Origin: CAZOOK01 sp964581385
GTDB lineage: Bacteria; Pseudomonadota; Gammaproteobacteria; Nevskiales; Nevskiaceae
NCBI GenBank assembly: GCA_964581385.1
Contig: CAZOOK010000016.1
Span: 68,528-132,527 of the forward strand
Length of the DNA: 64,000 bases
Direction of reading: 5' to 3'
Positions 42,498-51,047 of the stretch are shown in pieces (position 1 is the first letter of the stretch; each line of letters opens with the position of its first letter). Under the pieces are notes generated by a model. It ran no database searches. It saw nothing but the letters and a program-made list of their open reading frames with translations, and was not told the origin of the DNA. The position numbers were made by a program, and so were the translations under genes.

Positions 42498-43319
42498 CTA
42501 AAGCTTAAACACGCGCATTGCGTTCTGTCCAAGGAACATTGTTGTTGCCGTTTCATCCAGGCCCAGCGCGTCCAGTCCATCGAGTGCCTTGGCCGGCATG
42601 ATCATCGGGTAGTTGGTGCCGAACAGCACCTTACTACGCCCATGGCCCTGCATGAATTCCACCAGGGCTTTCGGGTAGCGCTTGGCGGTGTAGGCTGAGG
42701 TGTCGATATAGACGTTCTCGTGCTTGGTGGCAATCGCGAGTGCTTCTTCCGTCCAAGGGTAGCCGATATGCCCGCCGACGATTGTCAATTCAGGGAAATC
42801 CAGCGCGACCTGATCCAGGTAGATTGGTCGTCCCACCTCGGAAGGCATTAGCGGACCGGTGTGGCCGATCTGAGTACAGAACGGGACGCCGAATTCACAG
42901 CAGGCGGCGTAGATGGGATAGAAGCGCCGATCCGTCGGCGGCAGCTCCCATAACCAGGGCAGTACACGGATCGCCTTGAAACCCAGCTCCTGGATGCAGC
43001 GACGCACCTCACGCACCGCGTTCATGGGCTTGGAGATATCCACGGACCCGACACCGACCAGCCGTTCCGGCGCTTGCGCGACGAAGCCGGCGACCTCGTC
43101 GTTGGAAATCATGACGTTCCGCGGCGCGACCCAGGCGCTGATCAAGCTTTTGTCCACATGCGCCTGATCCATCATGACGATGGTCATCTCGACCGGCAGT
43201 TCTACCGTGGGCATCGGCGTCTTGGTCCAGCGGCGCAGGGACTCGAAGATCGGATCCTGCATGTGCCGCAGGGTGGGATGTTGTGCCCAGGCGTCGATGA
43301 TCATGGCTTGCTGGGACAT
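42498..43319 (-). CDS. Amidohydrolase family protein (PF04909-like)
   Basis: 273 residues from the ATG at 43319, giving MSQQAMIIDAWAQHPTLRHM. IDAWAQHP replaces the HxH metal strand by a single His, as in a common subgroup. Later elements are CTQIGHTGPL, DFPELTIVGGHIGYPWTEEA (barrel His) and KVLFGTNYPM, where the terminal Asp is Asn in GTNYP. These changes raise doubt about a canonical metal hydrolase activity. Nearest neighbours are a fabG4 remnant and a divergent gene-free stretch. Role in the pathway not clear. Confidence 0.8.
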   Translation of the reverse strand: MSQQAMIIDAWAQHPTLRHMQDPIFESLRRWTKTPMPTVELPVEMTIVMMDQAHVDKSLISAWVAPRNVMISNDEVAGFVAQAPERLVGVGSVDISKPMNAVREVRRCIQELGFKAIRVLPWLWELPPTDRRFYPIYAACCEFGVPFCTQIGHTGPLMPSEVGRPIYLDQVALDFPELTIVGGHIGYPWTEEALAIATKHENVYIDTSAYTAKRYPKALVEFMQGHGRSKVLFGTNYPMIMPAKALDGLDALGLDETATTMFLGQNAMRVFKL

Positions 43320-43624
43320 GCGTTTCGTACTCGGTCGTACAGTCAGTCGGTTCGACGATTGTGTCAGGTAAGCATGAGCAGCCGACACCGATAAGAATCA
43401 ATTCTCGGCGCGCAATAACATACTTGTATGCGGGGCAGCATTGCCACCCACTATGACTACCTGTTTCCTCGTCGGTCGCACTACTTGCCGTACCTTAATC
43501 CCGTCCACCCTCTTCCACCAGACAGCCAGCTTTACCCCATTGCGTCGCAATTGCCATGTGCCTGCAGTGGTCGATTACGATCGTGCGAGCAGAGAAGCAC
43601 CATCAGGCGCGGACTGATAGCAAT
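43320..43624. other. Gene-free stretch upstream of the amidohydrolase
   Basis: About 305 bases. It has the inverted repeat CATAC-TT-GTATG (43419-43430), about 100 bases before the amidohydrolase start, a possible operator. The rest shows no gene. The last bases carry one copy of a 38-base dispersed repeat. Confidence 0.5.
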
Positions 43625-43629
43625 TCATT
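43592..43629. repeat. 38-base dispersed repeat, copy 1
   Basis: 36 of 38 bases equal those at 49037-49074 in the same orientation (core GAAGCACCATC followed by GGCGCGGACTGATAGCA). Copy 1 overlaps the end of the decayed Ig-like module. Origin unknown; it may mark an old duplication or element edge. Confidence 0.65.
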
Positions 43630-43863
43630 CCGCAGCGGTGCATTGGATTCTGGCGACGAACACGCTCACCGCGCGCAATTGCTTGCTATAAAGCCCCACC
43701 CTTGCGTTGCCTGGCGGCCGCGGACCCCGTTCACCTTAAACATCGCCGACCAATTCGCAGGAACCAGCGCTGGTGTTGACTAACTAGATGAGAGTACAGG
43801 ATTGCCCGATATACACAGTCGGACCGCTGAAGGAGATGCTTATTGTCAGCGGCGCATTTCAAG
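43625..43863 (-). pseudogene. Decayed tandem copy of the C-terminal Ig-like module of the adjacent gene
   Basis: Read on - from 43858, the frame gives NAPLTISISFSGPTVYIGQS, a stop, SAGSCELVGDV, a stop, then GLYSKQLRA and ARIQCTAAE. This parallels NAPLTTSISFSRPTVYLGQS, TGATSCELLGDV, RLYSKQLRL and AGIQCTAAD in the C-terminus of the gene at 43864-45414. The offset is about 293 bases. At least two in-frame stops make it non-coding. The homology also crosses the stop codon of the live gene, so that stop appears to have arisen inside the copied unit. Confidence 0.85.
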
Positions 43864-45414
43864 CTAGTTTGGATATGATGAACTAATCGTCACCGTTGCC
43901 GACGCATTCGATACACTTCCATCCGCAGCAGTGCATTGGATTCCGGCGACGAACGCGCTCGGCAGGCGCAATTGTTTGCTATAGAGCCTCACTGTCGTGC
44001 TGCCGCTAGTAGCTGCGGTGCCCTGCATACCTTGGACATCACCAAGCAATTCGCATGAGGTCGCACCGGTTGATGACCAAGAGAGCGTGGTCGATTGCCC
44101 AAGATATACCGTCGGACGGCTGAACGAGATGCTAGTTGTCAGCGGTGCGTTTCGAACAAGCTTGAATATGCCGTACTGGCCAAAGTCCGGCTCTTCCAGG
44201 AAATCCAGGAGATTGCCTTGAGCGTCTTCCATTAACGGGAACACAGGCGGGGACGAACTGTTCAGAAGGGCGACATTGGCCGGAAACGCAAGAAGGGTGG
44301 TAAAACTGCCACTTGGCGTAATACGAAAAACAGTTCCGATTCCGTCCAGTCCTTGCGCGTTAGTTGTGCCATAAAGATTGCCGTCGCGTGCCTGGATCAA
44401 GGTTTCCGGCGCATTTCCGTCGGCATTGACTGAGACGCCATGCACAACCCATTTGCCTGCAGTCCACTGGCAGCCCTTGAAGCAAGACCAACTCGGTGGA
44501 ACATAGGTCGAATAGGTTTCGGGAAAGAATTGATGGAGAATAGTTGAGGCGGCAGCCGGGCTCAGTTTCAAGACCTCGCCTGTCGCTCCGCTGTCCGGCG
44601 AAGCGCCGCTGCCGGTATCGGTGGCGTATAGATTCCCGTCGCTGCCCACGAGCAGCGACGTGAGATTTGCACCTGAGGCATAGAGCAATGTGAAACCGCA
44701 ATCGGTCGTGAACCTGAAAACGCCGATAAAGGTATCGGTGACCCGGTTTCCCATCAAGCCGTAAAAACTTCCATCGTTTGCTACAACCAGTTTTCCCGCG
44801 AATTCATTGCTCGTGAGAGGCAGCGAACATACGCTGGTATAGGCTCCATTGGTGGTCAACTTGAAGAACTCGGGTATGTAATCGCTGTTGTAGGATATGC
44901 CCCCGACGATGCCGTAAAAGTTACCATCCTTGCCTTGTACAAGGCTACGGCCCGTAAAAATCCCGGAATCCTGATTCGCCTCGAACGAATACAACGTTGT
45001 GAAAGCACCGTCGGGCGTTAGTCGAAAGGCAGTGCCGAAACCGTGGGCGCCGCCATTTGTCGTATTGCCGTAAAAGTTTCCGTCACTGCCCAATAGAAGC
45101 TGGTTCGGATACGCACCATCGCTATTGAAACCGATACCGGTGGTTGGATCAAAATTATTGAGCGGACTGAACGTGTATAGACTGGTGACTGCGCCATCGA
45201 CCGCAATTCGTCCGATAGCGTCGCCTACGGTTAGGTAATAAGCTCCGTCTGGCCCAATGATTGGTGCTCCAGTACCCGCCCACGATGCCTGCTGGACGGG
45301 AACGATATACGCCGCGGTATTTGACGAAACATCAGCGACCTGAGATTTACTTGCTGCACTGGCTGTGTGGCCAGAGAAAATCGAAGCAGCCAGTACAAGA
45401 TGGCGCATTAGCAT
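43864..45414 (-). CDS. Secreted GloVer-repeat (TIGR03803) protein with C-terminal Ig-like module
   Basis: 516 residues. Signal peptide MLMRHLVLAASIFSGHTASA, with GGGGAGA 7 bases before the ATG. Tandem blades follow the pattern LLxGSDGNFYGxT...GTVFRxTPDGxFTTLYSF (for example GSDGNFYGNTTNGGAHGFG and GIGTVFRITPSGSFTTLLAF), the choice-of-anchor GloVer repeat, probably a beta-propeller. The last about 90 residues are Ig-like (PTVYLGQSTTLSWSSTGATS, GIQCTAADG). Function unknown; surface or periplasmic. A paralog lies at 51590-53332. The chain ends where homology to the next module continues into a pseudogene. The 247 bases upstream hold no recognisable gene. Confidence 0.85.
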   Translation of the reverse strand: MLMRHLVLAASIFSGHTASAASKSQVADVSSNTAAYIVPVQQASWAGTGAPIIGPDGAYYLTVGDAIGRIAVDGAVTSLYTFSPLNNFDPTTGIGFNSDGAYPNQLLLGSDGNFYGNTTNGGAHGFGTAFRLTPDGAFTTLYSFEANQDSGIFTGRSLVQGKDGNFYGIVGGISYNSDYIPEFFKLTTNGAYTSVCSLPLTSNEFAGKLVVANDGSFYGLMGNRVTDTFIGVFRFTTDCGFTLLYASGANLTSLLVGSDGNLYATDTGSGASPDSGATGEVLKLSPAAASTILHQFFPETYSTYVPPSWSCFKGCQWTAGKWVVHGVSVNADGNAPETLIQARDGNLYGTTNAQGLDGIGTVFRITPSGSFTTLLAFPANVALLNSSSPPVFPLMEDAQGNLLDFLEEPDFGQYGIFKLVRNAPLTTSISFSRPTVYLGQSTTLSWSSTGATSCELLGDVQGMQGTAATSGSTTVRLYSKQLRLPSAFVAGIQCTAADGSVSNASATVTISSSYPN

Positions 45415-45661
45415 TGTGAATTCTCCCCGTGCTTCAAATGCAGTGCCAGTTATTATTTTGCGGCTTTGCTACAAGCCAACTGACACTTCACGGATAGTGC
45501 GCGGCAGCCAATTACGTGTCAATGTTGCAGCGCGCGCACACCTAATCATCAGTAACGGAGATGGTGTCGCCGCGTCGCAAGGAGATGTTCGCGAAGCTCG
45601 GCTTCGGCCCGCATGCTGTCGACCAAAATGGCCGGACCGAATTGGGAAACAAAGTCGCGAA

Positions 45662-47197
45662 TCACTCGACCACAATATGTGGCACGTCGTTGTCAGCTCG
45701 CTTGCCCGCCGGCCGCACCAGTAGCAACAATGGCAGTGTCAGCAAGGTAGTTATCAGCATGAAGTAAAAATCATCGAGGTAGGCAACCATGGTCGCCTGT
45801 ACCGTGAGCTTGGCATTCAGGGCAGCCATGCCGGCGGCTGAGTTTATCTGGTGGGCGATATGAGGATCGCGGGCAGCTAGATTAAATGGTGTGATCCGCT
45901 CGGCCAGTGTTGAGTGAACAACCTGGGTGTTGCTGATCAGCAGCGCCTGCACTACTGAAATGCCGATACTGCTGCCGATGTTGCGCATCAGGCTAAACAT
46001 TGCAGTACCCTGATTGCGGAGTTCCGGCACCAGCGTGGCAAATGTCATCGCCGCCATCGGCACATAGGCCATGCCGGTGCCGAACCCCTGCACGATGCCG
46101 GACCAGAATACCGGCGTGCCGTCCATCAGCAGATTAAAGCGTGTCATCTGCCACAGCGACACCGCGGTGATCAGAAAACCGGCGCCGATCAGCATGCGCG
46201 AATCGACACGGCCGACTAGCTTCCCGGCGATCATCATTGCCGCGAAGGTGCCGACACTGCGCGGCGCGACCAGCAAACCGGCGTCGTAGACCGGATAATT
46301 CATCAGGCTCTGTAGCATCGTCGGTAGCAGCGCTAGTGTCGCGAATAGCACGATGCCGACGACGAAGATAAAAACGCTGCCGATGATGAAATTGCGATCC
46401 TTGAACAGCAAAAGTGGTATGAACGGTTGACGGCTGGTCGCGCTATGCACCACAAACATATAGAACGCGAGACCGGCCGTGACAGCCTCGATCCAGATTT
46501 CGCGAGACCCGAACCAGTCCTTGATCGGCCCGCGATCAAGCACTAGCTGGAATGCGGCAACGGCAACGCTGAGCAGCGCGAAGCCGAAGAAATCGAACTG
46601 TGCGTGCCGAGCCTTGTCATTGGGGAGAAACGCCACCATCCCCAAAAAAGTGAGAATGCCCAAAGGCAGGTTGATGTAGAACACCCAGCGCCAGCTGTAA
46701 TTGTCGGTCAGCCAGCCGCCGAGGATTGGCCCCACCATCGGCCCCAACACGGTGCCCTGCGCCCAGAGCGCCATTGCCTTGCCATGATTCTCCGGCGGAT
46801 TGATATCGAACAATACCGCCTGCGACATTGGTACCAGCGCCGCGCCAGCCAATCCCTGCAAGAAGCGGAATAGCACAATCTCGGTCAGCGTCTGTGAGAT
46901 CCCGCACAGTCCGGAGGTAATGGTGAAGGCGGCCACCGACAGGATGAACAACCGCTTGCGTCCAAAACGCTCGGCCAGCCAGCCGGTCAGCGGCATCATG
47001 ATCGCGGCGGCAACGATATAGGACGTCAGCACCCATGCCATCTGATCCTGTGTGGCAGACAGCGCACTCTGCATATGCGGGAGTGCCACGTTCGCAATGG
47101 TGTTGTCCAGCGTTTGCAGAATGGAAGCGAGCGCCACCGTCGCGGTGATCATCCCCCGCCGCAGCGGGGCTTCACCCGCCGCGGCAAACTCACTCAT
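45662..47197 (-). CDS. emrB: DHA2-family MFS multidrug efflux transporter (EmrB type)
   Basis: 511 residues from the ATG at 47197, about 14 hydrophobic helices. Motif A-like segment GWLAERFGRKRLFILS, motif C-like GPMVGPILGGWLTDNYSWRW and TLDNTIANVALP near helix 1 (the DxTIVNVALP motif of DHA2 pumps) identify EmrB/QacA-type exporters. The start overlaps the stop of the upstream membrane-fusion gene by 8 bases. Together with the fusion protein and an outer-membrane channel it should export hydrophobic compounds. Located in the inner membrane. Confidence 0.92.
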   Translation of the reverse strand: MSEFAAAGEAPLRRGMITATVALASILQTLDNTIANVALPHMQSALSATQDQMAWVLTSYIVAAAIMMPLTGWLAERFGRKRLFILSVAAFTITSGLCGISQTLTEIVLFRFLQGLAGAALVPMSQAVLFDINPPENHGKAMALWAQGTVLGPMVGPILGGWLTDNYSWRWVFYINLPLGILTFLGMVAFLPNDKARHAQFDFFGFALLSVAVAAFQLVLDRGPIKDWFGSREIWIEAVTAGLAFYMFVVHSATSRQPFIPLLLFKDRNFIIGSVFIFVVGIVLFATLALLPTMLQSLMNYPVYDAGLLVAPRSVGTFAAMMIAGKLVGRVDSRMLIGAGFLITAVSLWQMTRFNLLMDGTPVFWSGIVQGFGTGMAYVPMAAMTFATLVPELRNQGTAMFSLMRNIGSSIGISVVQALLISNTQVVHSTLAERITPFNLAARDPHIAHQINSAAGMAALNAKLTVQATMVAYLDDFYFMLITTLLTLPLLLLVRPAGKRADNDVPHIVVE

Positions 47198-48269
47198 GGT
47201 CCGCTGCAAACAAACTGCGGTGATAGCCGGAGTCGACTACAACGGTGGCGCTCAGGCCGGAATGCAACGGTACATCCGGAATGTGTCCGTTGAATTCCAG
47301 GCGGATCGGAACCCGCTGGACCACCTTGACCCAGTTGCCGGTGGCGTTCTCGGGCGGCAGCGCCGAGAACTGCGAACCAGTACCCGGCGCAATGCTGACG
47401 ACACGCGCGCGGAAGGTCTTATCGGGATACGTGTCGATGGTCACCGTCGCCTGTTGATCGATACGCACGTGCGTCAGCTGATCTTCCTTGAAGTTCGCTT
47501 CCACCCACATGTCGCGCGTCGAAATTAGGGCGAACACTGGGCTGGCGGCTTCGACGTAATCGCCCGCGTGCAACTGCTCCACTTTGGTGACAATGCCGTC
47601 ATCCGGCGCCGTTATGCTCGTATACGAAAGATTGAGTTCGGCACGATCAAGTTCGGCCTGTGCCACCTGCACTGTCGGATGTTTGGCGGGATCGATATTT
47701 GGATCGCCGCCGAGCACCGCCAGCGCGCTATCGACCTGGTGCTGCGCCGACGCCATCTGTTGGCTGGCTTCATCGAAGGCATGTTTCGCCTGGTCAAATT
47801 GCGCCTGGGTAACAACACCGGAGGCCAGCAACTTCTGCCGGCGCTGATATTCCCTCTGCTGGTACTCCAGCGCATCCTTTGCCGCCGCCAGCGCGGCGAG
47901 ACGTTGGCCATAGGTGGCTTTGTCAACCGAGATCTGCAGTCGCACGGTGCCGAGTTTGGCGCGAGCCGACGCGACAGCGATACGGTAAGGCTGATCATCG
48001 ATCTGGAATAACAAATCGCCGCGTTTCACAAGCTGGTTGTCGCCGACAGCCACTGCGACGACCTTGCCGGAAACATTGCTGCTGATCGACGCCCGCGCAG
48101 CCTGCACGTAGGCATCATCGGTCGACATATAGCGGCCGCCGGTCAACCAGAAATACAGCGCTCCGATTCCCACAGTGACGACACCGAGCAGCAGCAACGG
48201 CAGCCGCCACCGTTCGTGCAGTAGCGGGCGGGCGGAATCGGACGATGCTGTAGATGCTGCGGTGCTCAT
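47190..48269 (-). CDS. emrA: HlyD/EmrA-type membrane fusion protein
   Basis: 359 residues. One N-terminal membrane anchor (LPLLLLGVVTVGIGALYFWL), then TDDAYVQAARASISSNVSGKV, the lipoyl-half motif typical of EmrA, an alpha-hairpin (about 110-190), and the second lipoyl half with ITAPDDGIVTKVEQLHAGDYV. The C-terminal beta-barrel ends with VPLHSGLSATVVVDSG. It connects the EmrB-type pump to an outer-membrane channel. Overlaps the MarR stop as ATGA, so the three genes form one operon. No OMP gene is present nearby. Confidence 0.92.
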   Translation of the reverse strand: MSTAASTASSDSARPLLHERWRLPLLLLGVVTVGIGALYFWLTGGRYMSTDDAYVQAARASISSNVSGKVVAVAVGDNQLVKRGDLLFQIDDQPYRIAVASARAKLGTVRLQISVDKATYGQRLAALAAAKDALEYQQREYQRRQKLLASGVVTQAQFDQAKHAFDEASQQMASAQHQVDSALAVLGGDPNIDPAKHPTVQVAQAELDRAELNLSYTSITAPDDGIVTKVEQLHAGDYVEAASPVFALISTRDMWVEANFKEDQLTHVRIDQQATVTIDTYPDKTFRARVVSIAPGTGSQFSALPPENATGNWVKVVQRVPIRLEFNGHIPDVPLHSGLSATVVVDSGYHRSLFAADHE

Positions 48270-48811
48270 CTGCTGCCTTTCAGACGCTTGCGGCGTGATC
48301 GGGTGATTGCGTTGACGGAATGTTTCGCGACCGGCATGTCTGGCGCAGCCTGACGAGGCTCTAGGCCACTCGCACTTGGCACCAATGCAGCGAGATTGCT
48401 ATGGACTTTGTCCAAAAGTTGGAGCAACTGTTCGACTTTTGCGGCACTAAGTCCGGCCAGTGCGTCGTCGCGGGCATCGTCCGCTATAGCCCAGATGCGT
48501 TGCAGAACCGGCCGTGCACCCGGTTGCAGGTGTAGGCGCCAGACGCGGCGGTCACTCGGATCGCGGCGGCGCTCGATCCAACCATTCCGCTCAATATGAT
48601 CGAGAATCCGCACCAGCGTCATCGGGTCGGTTTCCGTCAGGTAAGCCAGTCGAGTTTGGGAAATGCCCTGATTTTTCTCCAGGTGCACCAATACTCTGCA
48701 TTGCTCGATCGTTAGCCCAAGCTGGTCGGCGATGGCACGCCGCTCGAAGTTTTTGGACGATAAACGCGCGACATCTTTGAGCAGAAAACCGAAGTGACGC
48801 AAACCATCCAT
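48266..48811 (-). CDS. MarR family transcriptional regulator
   Basis: 181 residues. The winged helix is LGLTIEQCRVLVHLEKNQG, SQTRLAYLTETDPMTLVRIL, then ERRRDPSDRRVWRLHL, the wing with the DxRxxR signature. A basic C-terminal tail (ITRSRRKRLKGSR) extends the fold. First gene of the marR-emrA-emrB operon. A perfect palindrome and a related half-site lie just upstream of the ATG. It should repress the efflux operon and be released by the exported compound. Confidence 0.92.
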   Translation of the reverse strand: MDGLRHFGFLLKDVARLSSKNFERRAIADQLGLTIEQCRVLVHLEKNQGISQTRLAYLTETDPMTLVRILDHIERNGWIERRRDPSDRRVWRLHLQPGARPVLQRIWAIADDARDDALAGLSAAKVEQLLQLLDKVHSNLAALVPSASGLEPRQAAPDMPVAKHSVNAITRSRRKRLKGSR

Positions 48812-48825
48812 ACAAGAATGCGGTC

Positions 48826-48860
48826 AATATGATATCGGGAGATACTATATCATATGATAT
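48826..48860. promoter_or_regulatory. Candidate MarR operator
   Basis: ATATCATATGATAT (48847-48860) is a perfect 14-base palindrome 36 bases before the MarR start, and AATATGATATC (48826-48836) resembles one more half. Paired AT-rich palindromes near the start are typical for MarR autoregulation. Confidence 0.55.
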
Positions 48861-49036
48861 TTATTTAAAATTTGAGCTCGTATTTTCTCGTGCCTGACAT
48901 GCATGGCATTTGGTCATAACAAGTCATGCAGCGCCATCTGAGCGTTACCGGACAGAACTAACTCTGTGAGACAAGTCCTCGGCTTTGCCTGGGGTCATTT
49001 AACACTGCAGCCGTTAACCCCACGACAGTGCAGTCT

Positions 49037-49074
49037 GAGAAGCACCATCGGGCGCGGACTGATAGCAGTTCATT
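49037..49074. repeat. 38-base dispersed repeat, copy 2
   Basis: 36 of 38 bases match copy 1 at 43592-43629 (differences A/G at two sites). This copy overlaps the stop codon of the SDR gene 49070-49855, so its last bases are coding. The pair flanks the efflux operon and the GloVer gene in direct orientation. Confidence 0.65.
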
Positions 49075-49855
49075 TCCATTTCGGACCGGCAATGCTGAGT
49101 CCACCATCGATGACGATCGCTTGCCCAGTCACATAAGCACTAGCCGGCGAAGCAAGAAATGCGATTGCACCTGCTATATCCGAAGGCTCTCCGACACGAC
49201 CCAGCGGGGTAGTGCCCTTGATCATCTGCTCCTGCGCAGGGTCACTCCAAAGCGCCTTGGCGAAATCTGTCCGGATCACACCAGGTGCAACGCAATTGAC
49301 ACGTATGCCTACGCTACCGAATTCAACCGCGAGATTGCGCGCAAGCTGAAAATCAGCGGCCTTGGAGATGTTGTACGCTCCGATAATGTCCGAGCCGTGA
49401 AGACCGCCGATTGAAGAAACGATGACGATAGCGCCCTCGCCCCGTGCAGCCATTTCCGGCGCCACCATCTGGATCAACCAATGATTGGACAGAATGTTGT
49501 TGTCCAGCACTTTGCGGAACTGCGCATCGTCAATCCCGGACATTGGACCAAAATATGGATTGGACGCCGCATTGCATACGAGAATATCGATGCGACCAAA
49601 CGCTTTGCGGGCACCATCGACTAGACCCTGCAGTTCCTTGCGTGACGAAATATTCGCCGGAACCGCAATGGCAGTGTCGGCCCCATGGCGGCGATTGATC
49701 TCTTTAACCACCACCTCGCAGGCATCGACCTTGCGGCTGGAAATAACCACCTTGGCCCCGTGAGCGGCTAATTGCTCAGCCGCCGCGCGACCGATGCCGC
49801 GAGAAGAACCAGTTACAACTGCAACCCGACCCGTCAGATCGAAGAGGGGTGTCAT
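49070..49855 (-). CDS. Short-chain dehydrogenase/reductase
   Basis: 261 residues, classical SDR. Cofactor motif TGSSRGIGRA, structural CNAASNPYFG, and the catalytic Ser-Tyr-Lys in SSIGGLHGSD and AYNISKAADF. The end GQAIVIDGGLSIAGPKWK is the standard C-terminus. Cofactor loop SSRKVDACE suggests NADP through the Arg-Lys. GGAG stands 6 bases before the ATG. Reduces or oxidises a keto or hydroxy group of a small lipid-like substrate. Same strand as the next SDR, with a 121-base gap. Confidence 0.92.
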   Translation of the reverse strand: MTPLFDLTGRVAVVTGSSRGIGRAAAEQLAAHGAKVVISSRKVDACEVVVKEINRRHGADTAIAVPANISSRKELQGLVDGARKAFGRIDILVCNAASNPYFGPMSGIDDAQFRKVLDNNILSNHWLIQMVAPEMAARGEGAIVIVSSIGGLHGSDIIGAYNISKAADFQLARNLAVEFGSVGIRVNCVAPGVIRTDFAKALWSDPAQEQMIKGTTPLGRVGEPSDIAGAIAFLASPASAYVTGQAIVIDGGLSIAGPKWK

Positions 49856-49976
49856 CTTCTACTCCAAATAGAGAACAACAAACTCGACTACCGGTCGCGT
49901 CCAATTTTTGGAGCCATCCGGCGAAACGCGGTCGTTATGAATAACACCGAAACTCGCCAGGATTGAACCCCCGGGA

Positions 49977-50816
49977 CTATTCATCAGTTTGGCCGGAGCA
50001 TTCCTTAATGGCTTTTTCACCGTAAATCATTGTCACCAGATCGACGAAATCCTCACCAACACTGACGTGCATGCCACCACCGATGCAAAGCACTTCGCCT
50101 GTTACAAAGGCTCCACGGTCACCACATAAATACACTGCGCCATCCGCGATAACCTTTGGCAACGCGCCGTCGCCAAGTAAGGTGTGATGCGTAACCTGGC
50201 GAGTCAATCCCTCCGAAAAAGCCGCCATGATTGCCTCGGTTTTGATCCAGCCCGGCGAAATGCAGTTGACATGGATCTTAAATGGCGCCAACTCGACTGC
50301 AGCACAGCGCGTCAGCATCTCGATTGCTGCTTTGGTAGTAGAGTACGGCGCCATCCACTTCGCCACTTTGGTGCCAGCCGCTGACGAAATCGTAACGATG
50401 CGACCACCACGCGCCTTCATTGCGAGTGCAGCCTGTTTGATGGTCAAGGCAGTACCCGTGATATTTAAGGTGTTGGTGTAATGCCACGATTCCGGGCTCA
50501 GCAATAACAAAGGTCCCGGCACGGCACTACCGGCATTGGCGATCGCGATATCGAGATGCCCATCCCGGCTAGCAAGTTTTACGGCCTTCACCAGATCGCC
50601 TTCGACGGTCACATCCCCAACTATGGCGCGAACACGGTCGGCGTCAACAAGCGCTCGCAGCTTTTCGGCAGCTGGTTCTATTTGCTTGGCTAGATGTCCC
50701 ATCAAAGTGACAGTTGCGCCAGCCAGCGCAAATTCCTGTGCGCAGGCGAAACCGATGCCGGTGCCCGCACCAGTGACCAAAACCGTTTTGTTTACGAATT
50801 CCTGGGGATCGGACAT
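49977..50816 (-). CDS. Short-chain dehydrogenase/reductase
   Basis: 279 residues. Motifs: TGAGTGIGFACAQEF, ANAGSAVPG, SSAAGTKVAKW, PYSTTKAAIE and the C-terminal GEVLCIGGGMHV. All catalytic residues are visible. A C-terminal extension (about 25 residues) follows the last strand, ending KECSGQTDE, longer than in the neighbouring SDR. Divergent from the VOC gene at 51048. Substrate not known, but both SDRs would fit hydroxy/keto steps in the degradation of cyclic compounds. Confidence 0.92.
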   Translation of the reverse strand: MSDPQEFVNKTVLVTGAGTGIGFACAQEFALAGATVTLMGHLAKQIEPAAEKLRALVDADRVRAIVGDVTVEGDLVKAVKLASRDGHLDIAIANAGSAVPGPLLLLSPESWHYTNTLNITGTALTIKQAALAMKARGGRIVTISSAAGTKVAKWMAPYSTTKAAIEMLTRCAAVELAPFKIHVNCISPGWIKTEAIMAAFSEGLTRQVTHHTLLGDGALPKVIADGAVYLCGDRGAFVTGEVLCIGGGMHVSVGEDFVDLVTMIYGEKAIKECSGQTDE

Positions 50817-50958
50817 AGAGCTTCTCTTTTTTGCACTGCCTGAATTTAAATAAAGCGGCTTGGTTCCAATGTATTTGTTCTTGAGCCACTACGGAGAGCC
50901 AATACCTGGACCCGACCTGCGCGCTCGGAACGTATTATGCGATGAATATTGCAAAACA

Positions 50959-50987
50959 TTTTCACAAAAAGCAAAATCTATTATAAA
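50959..50987 (+). promoter_or_regulatory. Sigma-70-type promoter for the VOC gene
   Basis: TTTTCA (50959-50964), 17-base spacer and TATAAA (50982-50987) in an AT-rich stretch, 60 bases before the ATG at 51048. The ideal spacing and local AT richness support it. Confidence 0.5.
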
Positions 50988-51047
50988 AATGGCTGCAGCC
51001 GGAATTGATAACTCCGTCTTCAAACGGGGAATGAATCGGAGAATCGC

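Noticed and set aside
42026..42580. 184-codon frame on - across the fabG4-like remnant
   Set aside because: It overlaps the phosphatase and amidohydrolase ends and has no motif over its length. Only a short part of it (HQHQMLGG) coincides with the decayed fabG4-like end.
43389..43591. Possible small gene MRGSIATHYDYLF on +
   Set aside because: Low coding quality, no SD, and it continues into the antisense of the decayed Ig-like module.
45415..45661. Short + frame beginning MVSPRRKEMFAKLGFGPHAV
   Set aside because: It looks protein-like for about 30 residues but matches nothing I know and runs into the antisense of the EmrB gene.
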